A stretch of DNA of 13,425 nt, taken from Candidatus Roizmanbacteria bacterium RIFCSPHIGHO2_01_FULL_39_8. GTDB taxonomy: Bacteria > Patescibacteriota > Microgenomatia > UBA1406 > GWC2-37-13. The stretch spans positions 23,573 to 36,997 of the forward strand of contig MFZI01000069.1 of assembly GCA_001789355.1 (NCBI GenBank), written 5' to 3'. Both the position numbers and the translations under genes were made by a program. Shown here one piece after another: positions 12,908 to 13,425 of this stretch. The first letter of the stretch is position 1. The number at the start of each line of letters is the position of its first letter. The notes beneath the pieces were generated by a model. It searched no databases. It was given only the letters and a program-made list of their open reading frames with translations, and was not told the origin of the DNA.

Positions 12908-12922
12908 ACGTAAAAAAATTAG
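12897..12922. repeat. 26-bp perfect palindrome abutting the 16S rRNA 3' end
   Basis: CTAATTTTTTT, ACGT, AAAAAAATTAG: self-complementary over all 26 bases with centre at 12909/12910, overlapping the terminator's T-run. In the 16S precursor it directly follows CCTCCTTT, where it could form a hairpin marking the 3' processing site or a second terminator element. Confidence 0.75.
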
Positions 12923-13425
12923 AAAGGAGGTGATCCAACAGCTTCTTCCAAAACTGTTACCTTGTTACGACTTAACCCCCATCGCCGAAAGAATCCTCTC
13001 CCGATTAACTCGGGATTCAAATTTTTCCGACTTTGTTGGCTTGACGGGCGGTGTGTGCAAGAGGCAAGAACGTATTCACCGCGGCGTAGCTGATCCGCGA
13101 TTACTACCAATTCCGCGTTCATGAGGTCGGGTTGCAGACCTCAATCCCCACTGAGAGTAGATTTCAGGGATTCGCTCAATCTTACGATCTGGCAAAGCCC
13201 ATTGTTTTTACTCATTGTAACATGTGTGTAGCCCAAGGTATAAGGACCATGCTGACTTGACATCTGCCCCTCCTTCCTTCCCAGCTAAGCTGGGTCCGTC
13301 CCCCGTGACATTTCTAACACGGAGCAGGGGTTGCGCTCGTTGTCCCACTTAAGGGCACTCCTCACGGAACGAGCTGACGACAGCCATGCAGTACCTGTGC
13401 TACCATCCTTACGGATTTCTCACTA
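12923..13425 (-). rRNA. 16S ribosomal RNA, 3' third (5' part beyond the window)
   Basis: On the minus strand the gene ends with GGATCACCTCCTTT, the intact anti-Shine-Dalgarno tail. Universal sites are visible on the plus strand as reverse complements: TACCTTGTTACGACTT (12958-12973), GACGGGCGGTGTGTGCAAG (near 13044) and AGCTGACGACAGCCATGCAG (near 13371-13390). About 503 bases are present, roughly E. coli positions 1000-1542. Several positions differ from common bacteria, for example GTGTGTGCAAG for GTGTGTACAAG and an altered helix beside GGTTGCGCTCGTTG, fitting a CPR lineage. It is convergent with the plus-strand operon; neither 23S nor 5S follows within the window. Confidence 0.97.

Noticed and set aside
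12919..13124. Short open frames on both strands over the 16S gene
   Set aside because: They lie inside conserved rRNA sequence and are chance frames.
1..13425. CRISPR array or other direct-repeat array
   Set aside because: No regularly spaced repeats seen on reading through the window.

Overview
The window looks like a Patescibacteria/CPR genome, possibly Microgenomates. The signs are AT-rich, tightly packed genes, a divergent 16S rRNA, a tRNA-Val without encoded CCA, a small CPR-style GIY-YIG protein among tRNA genes, a membrane-anchored two-module Clp-like ATPase and tandem D-Ala-D-Ala-ligase-like ATP-grasp genes. The phylum is an inference; the lineage within it is a guess. TGA acts as a normal stop (at 9120-9122, and inside two ATGA overlaps), so there is no sign of the Gracilibacteria/SR1 code.

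Layout. (1) 1-4548, minus strand: a likely operon of a membrane-anchored Clp-like AAA+ ATPase, then (ATGA overlap) a fusion of a DNPH1-like deoxynucleotide N-hydrolase with thymidylate kinase, then, 42 bases on, a GH99-like (beta/alpha)8 protein cut by the window edge. (2) 4549-6838, plus strand: a strong divergent promoter and two tandem Ddl-like ATP-grasp genes. (3) 6839-7926: a 113-base AT-rich spacer and a thioredoxin-reductase-like flavoprotein. (4) 7945-8505, minus strand: promoter, a 10-bp hairpin, tRNA-Ile(GAT), a 5' tRNA fragment, a GIY-YIG gene and tRNA-Val(TAC); the GIY-YIG stop codon lies inside tRNA-Val. (5) 8538-12817, plus strand: an HD-domain phosphohydrolase-like gene, then a tight operon of a soluble PRC/MgtE_N/CBS protein, an NRAMP-fold transporter with a remodelled metal site, a DUF62-type SAM hydrolase homologue and a small membrane protein. 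(6) 12860-12922: a terminator hairpin and perfect palindrome. (7) 12923-13425, minus strand: the 3' third of 16S rRNA.

How the genes may work together. The MgtE_N/CBS protein and the NRAMP-like carrier overlap by 4 bases and together look like a split, sensor-gated Mg2+ uptake system; this is the strongest candidate for an under-described system here. The DNPH1-Tmk fusion couples removal of deoxynucleoside monophosphates with dTMP phosphorylation in one polypeptide. The 16S gene runs into a bidirectional terminator and convergent protein genes, so no 23S gene follows it within 12.9 kb. Several genes carry a -10-like hexamer only 6-8 bases before their ATG and lack a Shine-Dalgarno sequence, which suggests leaderless transcripts although the 16S anti-Shine-Dalgarno is intact.
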